From assembly GCF_000712035.1 (NCBI RefSeq), contig NZ_JONV01000008.1:279481-343480 (forward strand): a stretch of 64,000 nucleotides of DNA. Reading direction: 5' to 3'. Positions 42,951 to 52,251 of the stretch are shown here, in pieces. The notes beneath the pieces are model-generated. The model had not been told where the DNA came from and ran no database searches. It saw nothing but the letters and a program-made list of their open reading frames with translations. Origin of the DNA: Salinicoccus luteus DSM 17002 (GTDB taxonomy: Bacteria; Bacillota; Bacilli; Staphylococcales; Salinicoccaceae). The translations under genes were made by a program, and so were the position numbers. Every line of letters begins with the position of its first letter. The first letter of the stretch is position 1.

Positions 42951-43980
42951 TCTTATTCTTGGGCCGGCTGTTGGTCGGCACCTTTTTATTCGCACTTGAG
43001 CCTGCCTTATGATGCTGCACCACCATCTGATAGATGATGATGATTTCATAAAGGATATGAATCTTGAAGGCGTCCGCCTCTTCATCCAGATTCCTGATAT
43101 GGCGTCTGATGAAGCGGACGGCGGAGTTGGTCATCGTCAGCTCGTCAAGATCACGGTTGAGGTAGTCGATGATCTCTTCGACTGCCGCTGTTTCCTGGGA
43201 AGTGAATTTCATCGAGATGTCTTCGGGCAGGTAGATCAGGTTGCCGAGGTGGGTGAAGTACAGCTTTTTGAACTGGAGCTCCCGCTCCAGCTGGTTCATC
43301 AGGCGCATCTCTTCACGATTTGATTTGTGGTACCGGTATTCATCCTGCTGGTATTTGAGCAGTTTTTCGGCATCGGTGATGGCGTTCTGCACCTTGGTAT
43401 AGGCCCTCTCGCTCTTGTCGGATTCGTACTTGCCGGCAATCAGTTCCCCGAGCCTTTGGATCAGCAGGCTGTGGGTCTGTCTGGTCGTCGATTTTGTGAT
43501 TTCCTCGATCTGCCCGGCATACTTCGGCGGCAGTATCAGAAAGTTGATCAGTGTGCTTGTCGCAAGTCCGATGGTTGTGGTTGCCAGTCTGGAAAGGAAA
43601 TTGAAGACATAGGCATCCTGTACTGAGGGGACCATGGCGACTGCAGTGATGGCCGCAACGAGCACCCCCGAATGCAGATTCAGCCGATATGTGACGAGGA
43701 TCGTCAGTGTCGCCGCCAGGGAATAGGTGAATGCATTCTCGCCGAAGATATACAGGGAGGTCACCGCAATGAAGGCACCGATGATGGACGCCGGGAAACG
43801 TACATATGCCTTTTTCAGGGAAGCATATGCCGTCGGCTCGATCGTAACGATTGCCGTGATGACGGCGAATATCGGCGGCAGGTCGAGTGCCATGCAGATC
43901 AGGGCCGTCAGAAAGGTCGATAGTCCTGTTTTTATGATTCTTGGACCAATTATTTTACGGATGTCAAATTTCATATTCAT
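42943..43980 (-). CDS. FUSC / aromatic acid exporter family membrane protein
   Basis: This 345-residue protein has six membrane segments in its N-terminal 150 residues ([18 protein letters not shown], the family-typical [30 protein letters not shown]), then a long cytoplasmic helical domain with heptad-like spacing (about 155-320) and a basic tail. This is the ArAE_1/UPF0421 group of FUSC-like proteins. Some members export aromatic acids; most are uncharacterised. A second, distinct FUSC protein lies at 58153-59265. It overlaps dinB at the 3' ends and is divergent from map, sharing a 100-base promoter region. Confidence 0.8.
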   Translation of the reverse strand: MNMKFDIRKIIGPRIIKTGLSTFLTALICMALDLPPIFAVITAIVTIEPTAYASLKKAYVRFPASIIGAFIAVTSLYIFGENAFTYSLAATLTILVTYRLNLHSGVLVAAITAVAMVPSVQDAYVFNFLSRLATTTIGLATSTLINFLILPPKYAGQIEEITKSTTRQTHSLLIQRLGELIAGKYESDKSERAYTKVQNAITDAEKLLKYQQDEYRYHKSNREEMRLMNQLERELQFKKLYFTHLGNLIYLPEDISMKFTSQETAAVEEIIDYLNRDLDELTMTNSAVRFIRRHIRNLDEEADAFKIHILYEIIIIYQMVVQHHKAGSSANKKVPTNSRPKNKTT

Positions 43981-44076
43981 GCTTCTTTCAATAATTTTGA
44001 GTATACAATCTAGTATAGCACGAAGAGTTTGTTATAATAATCGATAGAAGAAAAATTTTTAAAGTAAGTAGGGTAG

Positions 44077-44835
<759 letters not shown>

Positions 44836-44840
44836 AATAA

Positions 44841-44878
44841 GAAGAAGCATGGCATACTGCTATATGCCACGCTTCTTT
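44841..44878. terminator. Terminator after map
   Basis: A 15-position stem (AAGAAGCATGGCATA with TATGCCACGCTTCTT, one mismatch) with a short loop is followed by T on the plus strand and A/T-rich sequence on the minus strand, so it may also end the small minus-strand gene. Confidence 0.75.
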
Positions 44879-44911
44879 GCGGTAGGACATCCTTCTCCCG
44901 GCGGCCGGCCA

Positions 44912-45103
44912 TCAGCCGGCTTCTTTATACTCTGGTGAAGCTTCGTTCTCTTCTGGATGAGACACAGCGTCATCAGTGTCATCCGGGTGGGGAGTTTCAA
45001 TCTCATGATGTTCTTCATCGAAGTAGTGCAGGAATCCACCACCGCCTTCGTTGATCATACGATCCACATCAACGTTCTGACTACCTCTTTTGCTCATTGT
45101 CAT
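44912..45103 (-). CDS. Small acidic conserved protein
   Basis: This protein of about 63 residues begins MTMSKRGSQNVDVDRMINEGGGG, followed by HYFDEEHHEIE and an acidic, proline-containing tail (PHPDDTDDAVSHPEENE). There are no membrane segments. AAAGGAGGGG upstream gives the best spacing to the ATG at 45103. The ordered glycine-rich N-terminal half and good ribosome site argue for a real gene; I believe similar small proteins occur in staphylococci, but cannot name the family. Confidence 0.6.
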   Translation of the reverse strand: MTMSKRGSQNVDVDRMINEGGGGFLHYFDEEHHEIETPHPDDTDDAVSHPEENEASPEYKEAG

Positions 45104-45238
45104 CATTATCCCCTCCTTTGGTTACATTATACCCTTTTCAGAAGAAAATTCAAACCTTTTAAACTGAATAATCAGTTAATTAATGCAGAAAAAATCCCCT
45201 GTATGAGCGATATATACCCAGTCAGGGGATTGGTCCAT

Positions 45239-45811
45239 CTAGCTTTTGTAGCCGTTGACGACAAGGTCGACCTTTCCGTTTTCGGGATTGATGACCGTAC
45301 CATGGACGGGCACATCTGCAACCATCAGGGGATGGTGCTTGATCTTTCCGACGCTTTCGGTGATGCTCTCTTCGACACTGTCAAAACCTTTCAGCCAATT
45401 CCTGATGTCTATGTCCGAGTGTTCGAGCGTCTCGAAAGTCTCGTCGGAGATGCCGCGCTGCTTCATGTTGTCGATCATCGGTTCTGGCTTCAGGGCACCA
45501 AAGCCACAGTCATGGTGTCCCATGACCATGACCTCGTCGGCACCAAGCATATAGACTGCGACGAGTATGCTGCGCATCGTACTCCCATATGGATGGGAGA
45601 TGACTGCACCGGCATTCTGGATATGCTTGATGTCCCCATTCTTCAGACCAAGTGCCTTCGTAGACAGCTCCGTAAGGCGCGTGTCCATGCAGGAGATGAG
45701 GACGAGCTTCTTGTCCGGTGATTTGGTGGTTACATACTTTTCATATTCCTTGCTGTTTACAAACTGTTCGTTGAATTCAAGCAGATCATGCAGTAGACTC
45801 ATTGTTCGCAT
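45239..45811 (-). CDS. Beta-class carbonic anhydrase
   Basis: This 190-residue protein has zinc ligands C41 in CMDTRL (with the D43-R45 dyad) and H99/C102 in HHDCG. These are the three zinc-binding residues of beta-carbonic anhydrases, here of the short subclass found in Gram-positive bacteria. It interconverts CO2 and bicarbonate in the cytoplasm. The start overlaps the end of the upstream yihY gene on the same strand (26 bases with this start, 17 with the ATG at 45802), so translation is coupled. The pairing with a YihY protein has no evident functional logic. Confidence 0.88.
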   Translation of the reverse strand: MRTMSLLHDLLEFNEQFVNSKEYEKYVTTKSPDKKLVLISCMDTRLTELSTKALGLKNGDIKHIQNAGAVISHPYGSTMRSILVAVYMLGADEVMVMGHHDCGFGALKPEPMIDNMKQRGISDETFETLEHSDIDIRNWLKGFDSVEESITESVGKIKHHPLMVADVPVHGTVINPENGKVDLVVNGYKS

Positions 45812-46829
45812 TTCCCTCTCTTTGTTTTCTCATTGCACGCTTATGCATAATGGCGTTGATCTGGGCACCGAGTATGATGATGATCCCGGTGATATATAAC
45901 CATAATATCAGAATGATGACACCAGAGATAGCACCATATGTCGCGTTGTAGTTACTGAAATTTGAAGTGTAGATGCTGAATCCCCATGATGCGAGCAGGA
46001 AGGCGATTGTCGTAAATATGGCGCCTGGTATGACCGCCTTGACCTGCAGCTTGATATTCGGTGCCGTCGTATAGATGACGACGAAGACGATGAACACAAG
46101 CAGTACAGGGAGCAGGCTTCTGATCCAGCTCCAAACCGTCTGGAACTGCTGGTCGAGGCCGATGGTTCCAAACATGAGGTTGCCGATCTGCTCTCCGAAT
46201 ACGATCAGTACGAAAGTAAGGAGTACAGATAGGGAAAGAATGATCGTAAATACTATGGATAATGACTTCGCCACAAAGAAGTTCCTGTTGTCTTCGACAT
46301 CATAGGCGACATTGAAGGCATTCATGAGTGCTGTCATACCATTCGATGCAGACCATAATGTTACAATCAGACCCACGGAGAGCAGGCCGCCGTTGGAACC
46401 GCTCATGACGTCGGAAATGATGCCTTCAAGCATACCGGAAATCTGTGATGGTGCATAATCCTGGATGAATTGGGTGATCATCTGCTGATCGATCTGGAAC
46501 AGCGGGACCAGCGTCAGCAGGAAGATCAGCAGCGGGAAGATCGCAAGCAGGAAGTAGTATGCCAGCTGTGCCGCCATGCCGGATGTATTATCCTTTGAAA
46601 ACTGAAACATAAGACTTTGGAAGAAGTTCGGATCTTCCTTGTATTTGGCAGGCTTGTTGATCTTCGATACATAAAAGGCCTCATCAGGCTTCTTGGAAGT
46701 CTTGGATTTGAATTCCACATCCTCGACGAAGGTCTCCCCTTCCGCATTCTTTGCTTTTTTCGCTTTGCTTTCCTTGCTGTCCTGTTTCGCCTGGTTCAGA
46801 TAGTCCGAATTGGTCGGTTTTTTAGCCAT
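45786..46829 (-). CDS. YihY/BrkB family membrane protein
   Basis: This 347-residue protein has a charged, lysine-rich cytoplasmic N-terminus (about 1-70) and then six membrane segments of the YihY/UPF0761 fold. AAQLAYYFLLAIFPLLIFL, LWSASNGMTALMNAFNVAY, the GAIFTTIAFLLASWGFSIYTSNF segment and YGAISGVIILILWLYITG-type ends are diagnostic. The family was once misnamed ribonuclease BN. Function is unproven. The TAA overlaps the start of the carbonic anhydrase gene. Confidence 0.88.
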   Translation of the reverse strand: MAKKPTNSDYLNQAKQDSKESKAKKAKNAEGETFVEDVEFKSKTSKKPDEAFYVSKINKPAKYKEDPNFFQSLMFQFSKDNTSGMAAQLAYYFLLAIFPLLIFLLTLVPLFQIDQQMITQFIQDYAPSQISGMLEGIISDVMSGSNGGLLSVGLIVTLWSASNGMTALMNAFNVAYDVEDNRNFFVAKSLSIVFTIILSLSVLLTFVLIVFGEQIGNLMFGTIGLDQQFQTVWSWIRSLLPVLLVFIVFVVIYTTAPNIKLQVKAVIPGAIFTTIAFLLASWGFSIYTSNFSNYNATYGAISGVIILILWLYITGIIIILGAQINAIMHKRAMRKQREGNANNESTA

Positions 46830-46848
46830 GTCCTCACTCCTTTATAAA

Positions 46849-46878
46849 CAAAAGGGCCAACCGACGTCAGCCCTTCCG
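46849..46878 (-). terminator. Weak stem-loop between ytxH and yihY
   Basis: On the minus strand AAGGGC and GCCCTT pair around a 12-base loop, followed by TTTG. It lies in the short gap after the ytxH-like gene and could reduce read-through into yihY. Confidence 0.5.
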
Positions 46879-46883
46879 TATAA

Positions 46884-47207
46884 TTATTGATTCAACTGCT
46901 TCTGTTCACGCTTCTTCTGGAATGTTTCTTTGGCATCCTTGATGGATTGTTCAAGTTCAGGATTGTTCTGTCTGATCTCTTCGATTGTTTCCTTCCAGAA
47001 CATTGCTTCATCCTTCAATGACTGCAGTTTGGAGGACTGGCCGGAATCCGAAGAAAGTTTTTCCTTCGCTTCATCAGGGTTCTGGGCATAGTACTTCAAG
47101 TCCTTCGAGCGGCTAAGTACGGATTGTCTTGTATTTTTGTCAATCAGGCTGATTCCAGCACCTACTATCGCTCCAATGAGAACGGCAGGTATCAATTTGT
47201 TTTCCAT
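46884..47207 (-). CDS. YtxH-like stress/membrane protein
   Basis: This 107-residue protein (MENKLIPAVLIG start) has one glycine-rich N-terminal membrane helix (about 5-22) and a long soluble helix with many Lys, Glu and Gln residues, the layout of YtxH/general-stress membrane proteins. AAAGGAGAA sits upstream of the ATG at 47207. An in-frame upstream ATG lacks a ribosome site. Divergent from the UPF0435 gene. Confidence 0.75.
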   Translation of the reverse strand: MENKLIPAVLIGAIVGAGISLIDKNTRQSVLSRSKDLKYYAQNPDEAKEKLSSDSGQSSKLQSLKDEAMFWKETIEEIRQNNPELEQSIKDAKETFQKKREQKQLNQ

Positions 47208-47365
47208 GTAGAATTCTCCTTTATTATGTGATTTATAGTTGCTTATAACCATTTTAAACTATCTTCAAACTTTATTCATCGAATAACCGGATTATAAATT
47301 TTATTATCTTATGAACTTTGGTACTATTGTAATGGTATTTAATATATTGGTATGGAGGAATTCAA

Positions 47366-47563
47366 ATGAATAAGGCAGATATGCTGAAAGAGATAGAAGA
47401 ATCGCTGAATGTTGTAAACAAGGGGCTTTTCAATGCGGATGATTTCGATGATGAGAACACGGAGGAGATCAGGGAGATCCATGAAATGGTGACGGGCAGG
47501 AACCAGATAACGGCCATTGAACAGTCGGCGATCATCGAAGAACTCTCAAAATTGAGGAAATAG
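47366..47563 (+). CDS. UPF0435 / DUF1128 small protein
   Basis: This 65-residue helical acidic protein (EEIREIHEMVTGRNQIT, AIEQSAIIEELSKLRK) is of the UPF0435/DUF1128 family that Firmicutes encode next to ampS. Here too it lies 13 bases before the aminopeptidase start, in one operon. GGAGG sits before the ATG. Role unknown. Confidence 0.85.
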   Translation: MNKADMLKEIEESLNVVNKGLFNADDFDDENTEEIREIHEMVTGRNQITAIEQSAIIEELSKLRK

Positions 47564-47576
47564 AGGAGGATTACAT

Positions 47577-48809
47577 ATGGCACAATTCGAAACGAAACTT
47601 GCAAGATATGCAGACCTTCTGGTCGATGTGGGCCTCAATGTCCAGCCGGATGGCCGGGTATTCATCAGGGGTGCACAGGACGCGCTGCCGCTGATCAGGC
47701 TCGTAACAGAGAAGGCCTACCTGAAAGGGGCCAAGGAAGTGAAAGTCGTACTCTCCGACGACAGGCTGGCACAGCTGCATGCAGAGCACCAGTCGAAGGA
47801 GGAGCTGAGTACGATCCATCAGTGGGCGATTGATGAACGGATGTTCTATTCCGATGAAAAGGCCGGATTCCTGAGCATCACGTCCTCTTCCCCGGAACTG
47901 TTGAAGGATGTGGATCCTGAGAAGCTGCAGGCGATGCAGGTGGCCTCAGGCCGGGCCTTCAAAGATTTCTCCAATCGTATCCAGTCGGACTACCACAGCT
48001 GGTGCGTAGCGGGATACCCTTCCGTCGATTGGGCGAAGCTTGTATTTCCGGACAGGGATGATGCGGAGGCAGTCGACGCGCTCATGGACCTCATCTTCTA
48101 TACCGTCCGGGCGGACCTCGAAGATCCTGTATCTGCATGGCAGAAGCATGACGAAACGCTGCACGAGAAAGTCGACTACCTGAATGGGAAGAAATACACG
48201 GCACTCAGATACGAAGCGCCCGGGACGGATCTTACAATCGGGCTTCCGGAGGGGCACCTTTGGGCCGGCGCCTCCAGCCTGAATGCGGACGGCGAGAAGT
48301 TCATAGCGAACATGCCGACTGAAGAGGTTTTCAGTGTACCGGAGCGGACACGCGTGGATGGGCATGTCTCCAACACGCTGCCGCTCAGCCATGGCGGCAA
48401 TGTCATCGATGACTTCAAGCTGACGTTCAAGGACGGCAGGGTTGTGGACTTTGAAGCGGGCAGGGGATACGAAGTGCTCAAGAATATACTTGATACGGAC
48501 GAAGGGGCGAGGCGCCTGGGTGAAGTGGCACTTGTGCCGGATGATTCACCGATCTCCAATGCGGGTAAATTATTCTATAACACCTTGTTTGATGAGAATG
48601 CGTCCTGCCATATCGCACTCGGCAGTGCCTATGCATTCTGCATCGAGGGCGGCAAGTCCATGTCCCGCGAAGAGCTGGAAGAGGCAGGCCTTAATGATTC
48701 CATCACCCATGTCGACTTCATGATCGGTTCCGATGAACTGGATATATACGGCATCACTGAAGATGGCACGGAAGAGAAAGTATTTGAAAAAGGCAACTGG
48801 GCGTTTTAA
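47577..48809 (+). CDS. ampS: M29-family aminopeptidase AmpS
   Basis: This 410-residue metallo-aminopeptidase of the M29 (thermophilic aminopeptidase) family has the N-terminal Rossmann-like domain and C-terminal metal sites typical of the group (NMPTEEVFSVPERTRVDG and GGNVIDDFKLTFKDGR near the middle, ALGSAYAFCIEGGKSMS and THVDFMIGS near the end, giving Glu/His/Asp ligands). It releases N-terminal amino acids from peptides in the cytoplasm. GAGGAGG lies before the ATG. It is coupled to the UPF0435 gene upstream. Confidence 0.92.
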   Translation: MAQFETKLARYADLLVDVGLNVQPDGRVFIRGAQDALPLIRLVTEKAYLKGAKEVKVVLSDDRLAQLHAEHQSKEELSTIHQWAIDERMFYSDEKAGFLSITSSSPELLKDVDPEKLQAMQVASGRAFKDFSNRIQSDYHSWCVAGYPSVDWAKLVFPDRDDAEAVDALMDLIFYTVRADLEDPVSAWQKHDETLHEKVDYLNGKKYTALRYEAPGTDLTIGLPEGHLWAGASSLNADGEKFIANMPTEEVFSVPERTRVDGHVSNTLPLSHGGNVIDDFKLTFKDGRVVDFEAGRGYEVLKNILDTDEGARRLGEVALVPDDSPISNAGKLFYNTLFDENASCHIALGSAYAFCIEGGKSMSREELEEAGLNDSITHVDFMIGSDELDIYGITEDGTEEKVFEKGNWAF

Positions 48810-48882
48810 ATTACAATAGTACAAGCGCCGTCTTTTGTGTTAAAATATAATTAATAGGAAAAGTACCATAAGGAGGGTTTTC

Positions 48883-49038
48883 ATGAGTTTTGCAATGATG
48901 TTTCTTGTAATGCTGGCATTTCTCTTTGCCATCTTTGCATTTGCCCTGGTGCTCCACCACTTCCTGTCCAAGGCGCTCCCAGGCAAGGATGCGCTTGTGA
49001 TTGATACACCGGAAGAGGCGCTGGAGCGTCAGGATTAG
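48883..49038 (+). CDS. 51-residue single-span membrane protein
   Basis: This short gene runs from the ATG at 48883 to the TAG at 49036-49038 and has a strong AAGGAGGG ribosome site at 48870-48877. The protein is one hydrophobic helix (about residues 2-25, MSFAMMFLVMLAFLFAIF...) followed by a cytoplasmic tail with HHFLSKALPGKDALVID and an acidic end (TPEEALERQD). It has a strong terminator directly after the stop. No homologue is recognised. The signals on both sides argue for a real small protein. Confidence 0.65.
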   Translation: MSFAMMFLVMLAFLFAIFAFALVLHHFLSKALPGKDALVIDTPEEALERQD

Positions 49039-49062
49039 CAGTTTCCAATAGGAAAAATTCAG

Positions 49063-49090
49063 GAAGGGATAACATTATCCCTTCTTTTTT
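49063..49090 (+). terminator. Terminator after the 51-residue protein gene
   Basis: A 10-bp perfect stem (GAAGGGATAA with TTATCCCTTC), a two-base loop and TTTTTT. Confidence 0.92.
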
Positions 49091-49139
49091 AGTGCCGAAA
49101 ATGTGCTATTATAGTAGTGCTTGGAATGGAGGATAAATT

Positions 49140-49649
49140 ATGGAAAAGAAAATGTCGGAATCCTATACGGTGAAGACTTCGAATGTCATGCCGCCGGATA
49201 CGAACAACCATCATACACTGTACGGCGGCAGGCTGATGGCATACATAGATGATGTTGCAGCAATTGCTGCACGCCGCCACTCGAGGTCGAAGGTCGTGAC
49301 GGCTTCAATCGACTCGGTCGATTTTCTGGAGCCGATCAACCTGGGGGATGTGGTCATCCTGGAGGCGCTCGTAACCCATACGGGGAAGTCGTCCATGGAG
49401 ATTCTGGTCAAAGTATCGAAGGAGACACTTGAGAACGGCAGCGACAAGAAGCTTGCGGCGTTCAGTTTCCTCACTTTCGTTGCCTTGGATGATGACCTCA
49501 ATCCCATGGAAGTGCCTGAACTGATTCCCGATAACGAACGCCTGAAATGGCTCGATGAGACAGGCGAAGAGCGTTCGGAGCACCGTCGTCACAGAAGGGA
49601 ACGTTCAAAAGCATTGCGCGAATTCTTTGCGACAGATCTTTTTGACTAG
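49140..49649 (+). CDS. Acyl-CoA thioesterase, hotdog fold (YkhA type)
   Basis: This 169-residue hotdog-fold protein has the Asn-Asn-His...Gly-Gly-Arg-Leu set (PDTNNHHTLYGGRLM) and DVAAIAARRHS of YkhA/YciA-type acyl-CoA hydrolases, with an extra charged C-terminal helix (ERSEHRRHRRERSKA). It hydrolyses acyl-CoA thioesters in the cytoplasm; chain-length preference is not visible. TGGAGG precedes the ATG. recX follows directly within the ribosome site, so the two form one transcript. Confidence 0.88.
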   Translation: MEKKMSESYTVKTSNVMPPDTNNHHTLYGGRLMAYIDDVAAIAARRHSRSKVVTASIDSVDFLEPINLGDVVILEALVTHTGKSSMEILVKVSKETLENGSDKKLAAFSFLTFVALDDDLNPMEVPELIPDNERLKWLDETGEERSEHRRHRRERSKALREFFATDLFD

Positions 49650-49659
49650 GAGGGATCAG

Positions 49660-50454
49660 ATGCAGATAAAGAAAGTGGCGCTCCTGAAGAACAGCATGTA
49701 TGAAATACACATGGATGACGGCTCTTCATTCAAGGCGCATGAGGAGTCGGTGGTGAAGTACCGGCTGATTCCGGAGCGTCAGCTTGAAGCGGATGAATAC
49801 CAGCAGGTGCTCGAGGCCATCCAGTATGATCAGGCCTATGTCAAGGCGCTCGGCTATATCAGCTACAAGCTGCGTTCCGAATCGGAGATGAGGCAGTACC
49901 TCGCAGAGGACTACCATCCCGAAATGATCGACAAAACCATCCTCAGACTCAGGGAGGAAGGATATGTCAATGATGCGAATTATGCCAAAGCGCTGAAAAA
50001 CACCATGGTTGCCACGACGGACCAGGGTCCTTTCGCACTGGAGCGGGAGCTGAAGAAGCATCGCATCGATGAGGGGGTCATCCGGGAGAACGTGGACGCT
50101 TTCAGCAGGGAAGTGGATGCCGAACGGATGAACAAGCTCAAGGACAAGCAGTTGAAGCGGCATAAGGGATCCTATCGCCAGTTCAAAATGAAGCTGGCTG
50201 AGAAGCTGTACCAGAAAGGCTATGACAAGGAGCATGTCGGGATGATCGATTTCGAAGATGATTACGATGAGGCTTCGCATTTCGACAAGGATTTCGAGAA
50301 GTACTTAAATAAATATCGGAAAAAGGAAACAGGCCACGCCCTGAAGCAGAAGCTGATACAGGCGCTCATGAGAAAAGGGTACGGCTATGATCTGATCCAA
50401 GAAAAGTTAGGCGGTATAGATGATGAGACCTTTGAACACTATGACGAGACGTGA
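49660..50454 (+). CDS. recX: Regulatory protein RecX
   Basis: This 264-residue RecX modulates RecA filaments. It consists of repeated three-helix modules (YVKALGYISYKLRSESEMRQ, MIDKTILRLREEGYVNDANYAKAL, FALERELKKHRIDEGV, KMKLAEKLYQKGYDKE, KQKLIQALMRKGYGYDLI in order). The length matches the longer Firmicute type. AGGAGGG sits just before the ATG at 49660, which I prefer to the in-frame upstream ATG inside the thioesterase gene. The yfhH gene overlaps its end by 35 bases, so the two genes are translationally coupled. Confidence 0.9.
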   Translation: MQIKKVALLKNSMYEIHMDDGSSFKAHEESVVKYRLIPERQLEADEYQQVLEAIQYDQAYVKALGYISYKLRSESEMRQYLAEDYHPEMIDKTILRLREEGYVNDANYAKALKNTMVATTDQGPFALERELKKHRIDEGVIRENVDAFSREVDAERMNKLKDKQLKRHKGSYRQFKMKLAEKLYQKGYDKEHVGMIDFEDDYDEASHFDKDFEKYLNKYRKKETGHALKQKLIQALMRKGYGYDLIQEKLGGIDDETFEHYDET

Positions 50455-50743
50455 ACTTGAAGCATATATTGCAGAGAAGCGGGAAGCGATGAGAAAAGCG
50501 GAGATGATGGGCGTCGAAAATGAATACAGGGTCCTGGAGCGCCAGGTGCTCATAGCCGAAAGCTATTTCATCGACCTCTCGCTGATCGAACCGGGTAAGA
50601 TCTATAAGGTGATCAGTAACGAGAACCACTACTTCAAAGTGGAATACATCAAGGGCACCTTTGTCTGGGGATTCTTCGTCGGAGGAGAAGAGAAAGAGAC
50701 AGCCATTCCTGTAAGCATGCTGCAGTTGAACAAGAGGGGATGA
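50420..50743 (+). CDS. yfhH: YfhH family protein (DUF1811)
   Basis: This 107-residue protein matches YfhH/DUF1811: an N-terminal helical region (TMTRRELEAYIAEKREAM, KAEMMGVENEYRVLERQVL) followed by a small beta domain (GKIYKVISNENHYFKVEY, WGFFVGGEEKE). The start could be 50420 or 50423. It overlaps recX and is followed four bases later by the TagH-like gene. In staphylococci and bacilli, yfhH also follows recX. Function unknown. Confidence 0.82.
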   Translation: MMRPLNTMTRRELEAYIAEKREAMRKAEMMGVENEYRVLERQVLIAESYFIDLSLIEPGKIYKVISNENHYFKVEYIKGTFVWGFFVGGEEKETAIPVSMLQLNKRG

Positions 50744-50747
50744 TTGA

Positions 50748-52241
50748 ATGCAGAACATCATTCTGCTCAGGGCACTGAACCTGACATATGCCAAGGAATC
50801 GAAGAAATTCACCGACCGGATGCTCGGCCGGGAGGAGGGTCTGCTGCTTAAAGATGTCACCTTCCACCTCTATAAGGGGGAGGTGCTCGGCATCCTTTCG
50901 GACTACAGGACGCTGCACTATCTGAAAGAGATGGTCAATGGCAGCCTGGACCCCAAAGAGGGGAGAATAAAGACCGACAGCTCGATTCTGAGTCTGGATG
51001 TCCTCGACCACATCAACCACCCGCATCCATTGAACATCTTCGTCTCTGAAATATTGGATGAATATATGCGGACTGAGGACGTGGAGGAAGCGGTCGGGCA
51101 GATCATGGCCCTGCCGCTGTTCAGAAAATACTGGTCGACCCCGGTCAGGGAGCTGACACGAAGGGATATTGCCCTGGTGCTGCTGGAACTGTCCAAGTTC
51201 ACAGATGCTGAAATCATCGTCTACTGCAACATGTACCGGCATCTGAAAAGCCGGGATACTGCTGTGTTCAAGGAGACGATCAATGGACAGGAGGACAGGG
51301 AGCGCGGGGTGCTGCTGCTTGAGAGCAGCATAGAACCGATCGAGTCACTGGCCAACTATTTTCTGTGGCTGAGCTATGGACAGATACGCTACGACGGCAG
51401 TGTCAAACAGGGGATTGCTCAATATAATGCCTATATGAAAAAGAAGAGCCAGCTCAAGAGTGTGGATGAAGAGGCACAGTTCGACCTCGAGTGGAAGCGG
51501 AATGTAAATGAGTATGGACGGTATGCACATGGCCTGAAGCGTCTCAGCAGGAAACAGGCGAGCCCAATTGACGGGCTGAACATAAGGAAGGTCATCATTT
51601 CACTTCTCTTGATGTTTACGATGCTGATGGCGAGCGTCGTGATATTCATGGATATATCGTTTACAGGCTCGGCAAATACGGGACAGGATCAGACTGTCGC
51701 CGTCCCGGAGACGGAAGAGGATGACCGGATCGCCTACGCTGTAAACACCGAAGGGAGCCTTGAGGTCAATGGGGAAAGCCATCCATACATGTCGCTCCTC
51801 CAGGTGAGTGACAGGGAGGATGGGACATACACCATCGTAGACGGCGGTGCGACAGTGGAGATGGATGGTTCCTCCTTCATCTACTTCAACCCGGCAAGCC
51901 TGTACCCTGAGACGACGCTGGAGGCGCTATTGCCCTACACTGATGAAGTGTTCGAGAACAACTATCTCTATTACTCAATGTTCATGAACAGGGAGTCGGG
52001 TGCAGTGACTGATAACATGAACCTGTCCGCCTCAAGTGCCAGGCATGCTGAACTCTCAGGCATACCGATCTCGTACCAGTTCAGGGACGGTCTTATATTC
52101 TCGATGTCTTTCCCAGCCCGGAATATAGAGGGCATGTACGAGGTTTTTGGCATAGAGACAGAAGATGCGATATTCAGGCTGCCAAATGGTTATATGATCC
52201 TCGATGCATCAAATCAGACATGGCTATATATACAGCGTTAG
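50748..52241 (+). CDS. TagH-like ABC subunit with degenerate nucleotide-binding motifs and an extracellular domain
   Basis: This 497-residue protein has an N-terminal ABC-like domain (about 1-240) that keeps the framework GEVLGIL and DVTFHLYKGE, but the Walker A is absent (SDYRTLHYLKEM where GxxGxGKST belongs), and no intact signature or Walker B acidic pair remains (REL..., then EIIVYCNMY). One membrane segment follows (about 281-303), then an extracellular C-terminal domain (VYAVNTEGSLEVNGESHPYM). The layout is that of teichoic-acid exporter TagH, including the C-terminal domain known from the longer TagH forms. The next gene is TagG-like. ATP hydrolysis is unlikely for this protein. Confidence 0.75.
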   Translation: MQNIILLRALNLTYAKESKKFTDRMLGREEGLLLKDVTFHLYKGEVLGILSDYRTLHYLKEMVNGSLDPKEGRIKTDSSILSLDVLDHINHPHPLNIFVSEILDEYMRTEDVEEAVGQIMALPLFRKYWSTPVRELTRRDIALVLLELSKFTDAEIIVYCNMYRHLKSRDTAVFKETINGQEDRERGVLLLESSIEPIESLANYFLWLSYGQIRYDGSVKQGIAQYNAYMKKKSQLKSVDEEAQFDLEWKRNVNEYGRYAHGLKRLSRKQASPIDGLNIRKVIISLLLMFTMLMASVVIFMDISFTGSANTGQDQTVAVPETEEDDRIAYAVNTEGSLEVNGESHPYMSLLQVSDREDGTYTIVDGGATVEMDGSSFIYFNPASLYPETTLEALLPYTDEVFENNYLYYSMFMNRESGAVTDNMNLSASSARHAELSGIPISYQFRDGLIFSMSFPARNIEGMYEVFGIETEDAIFRLPNGYMILDASNQTWLYIQR

Positions 52242-52251
52242 GAGAGGTGCT

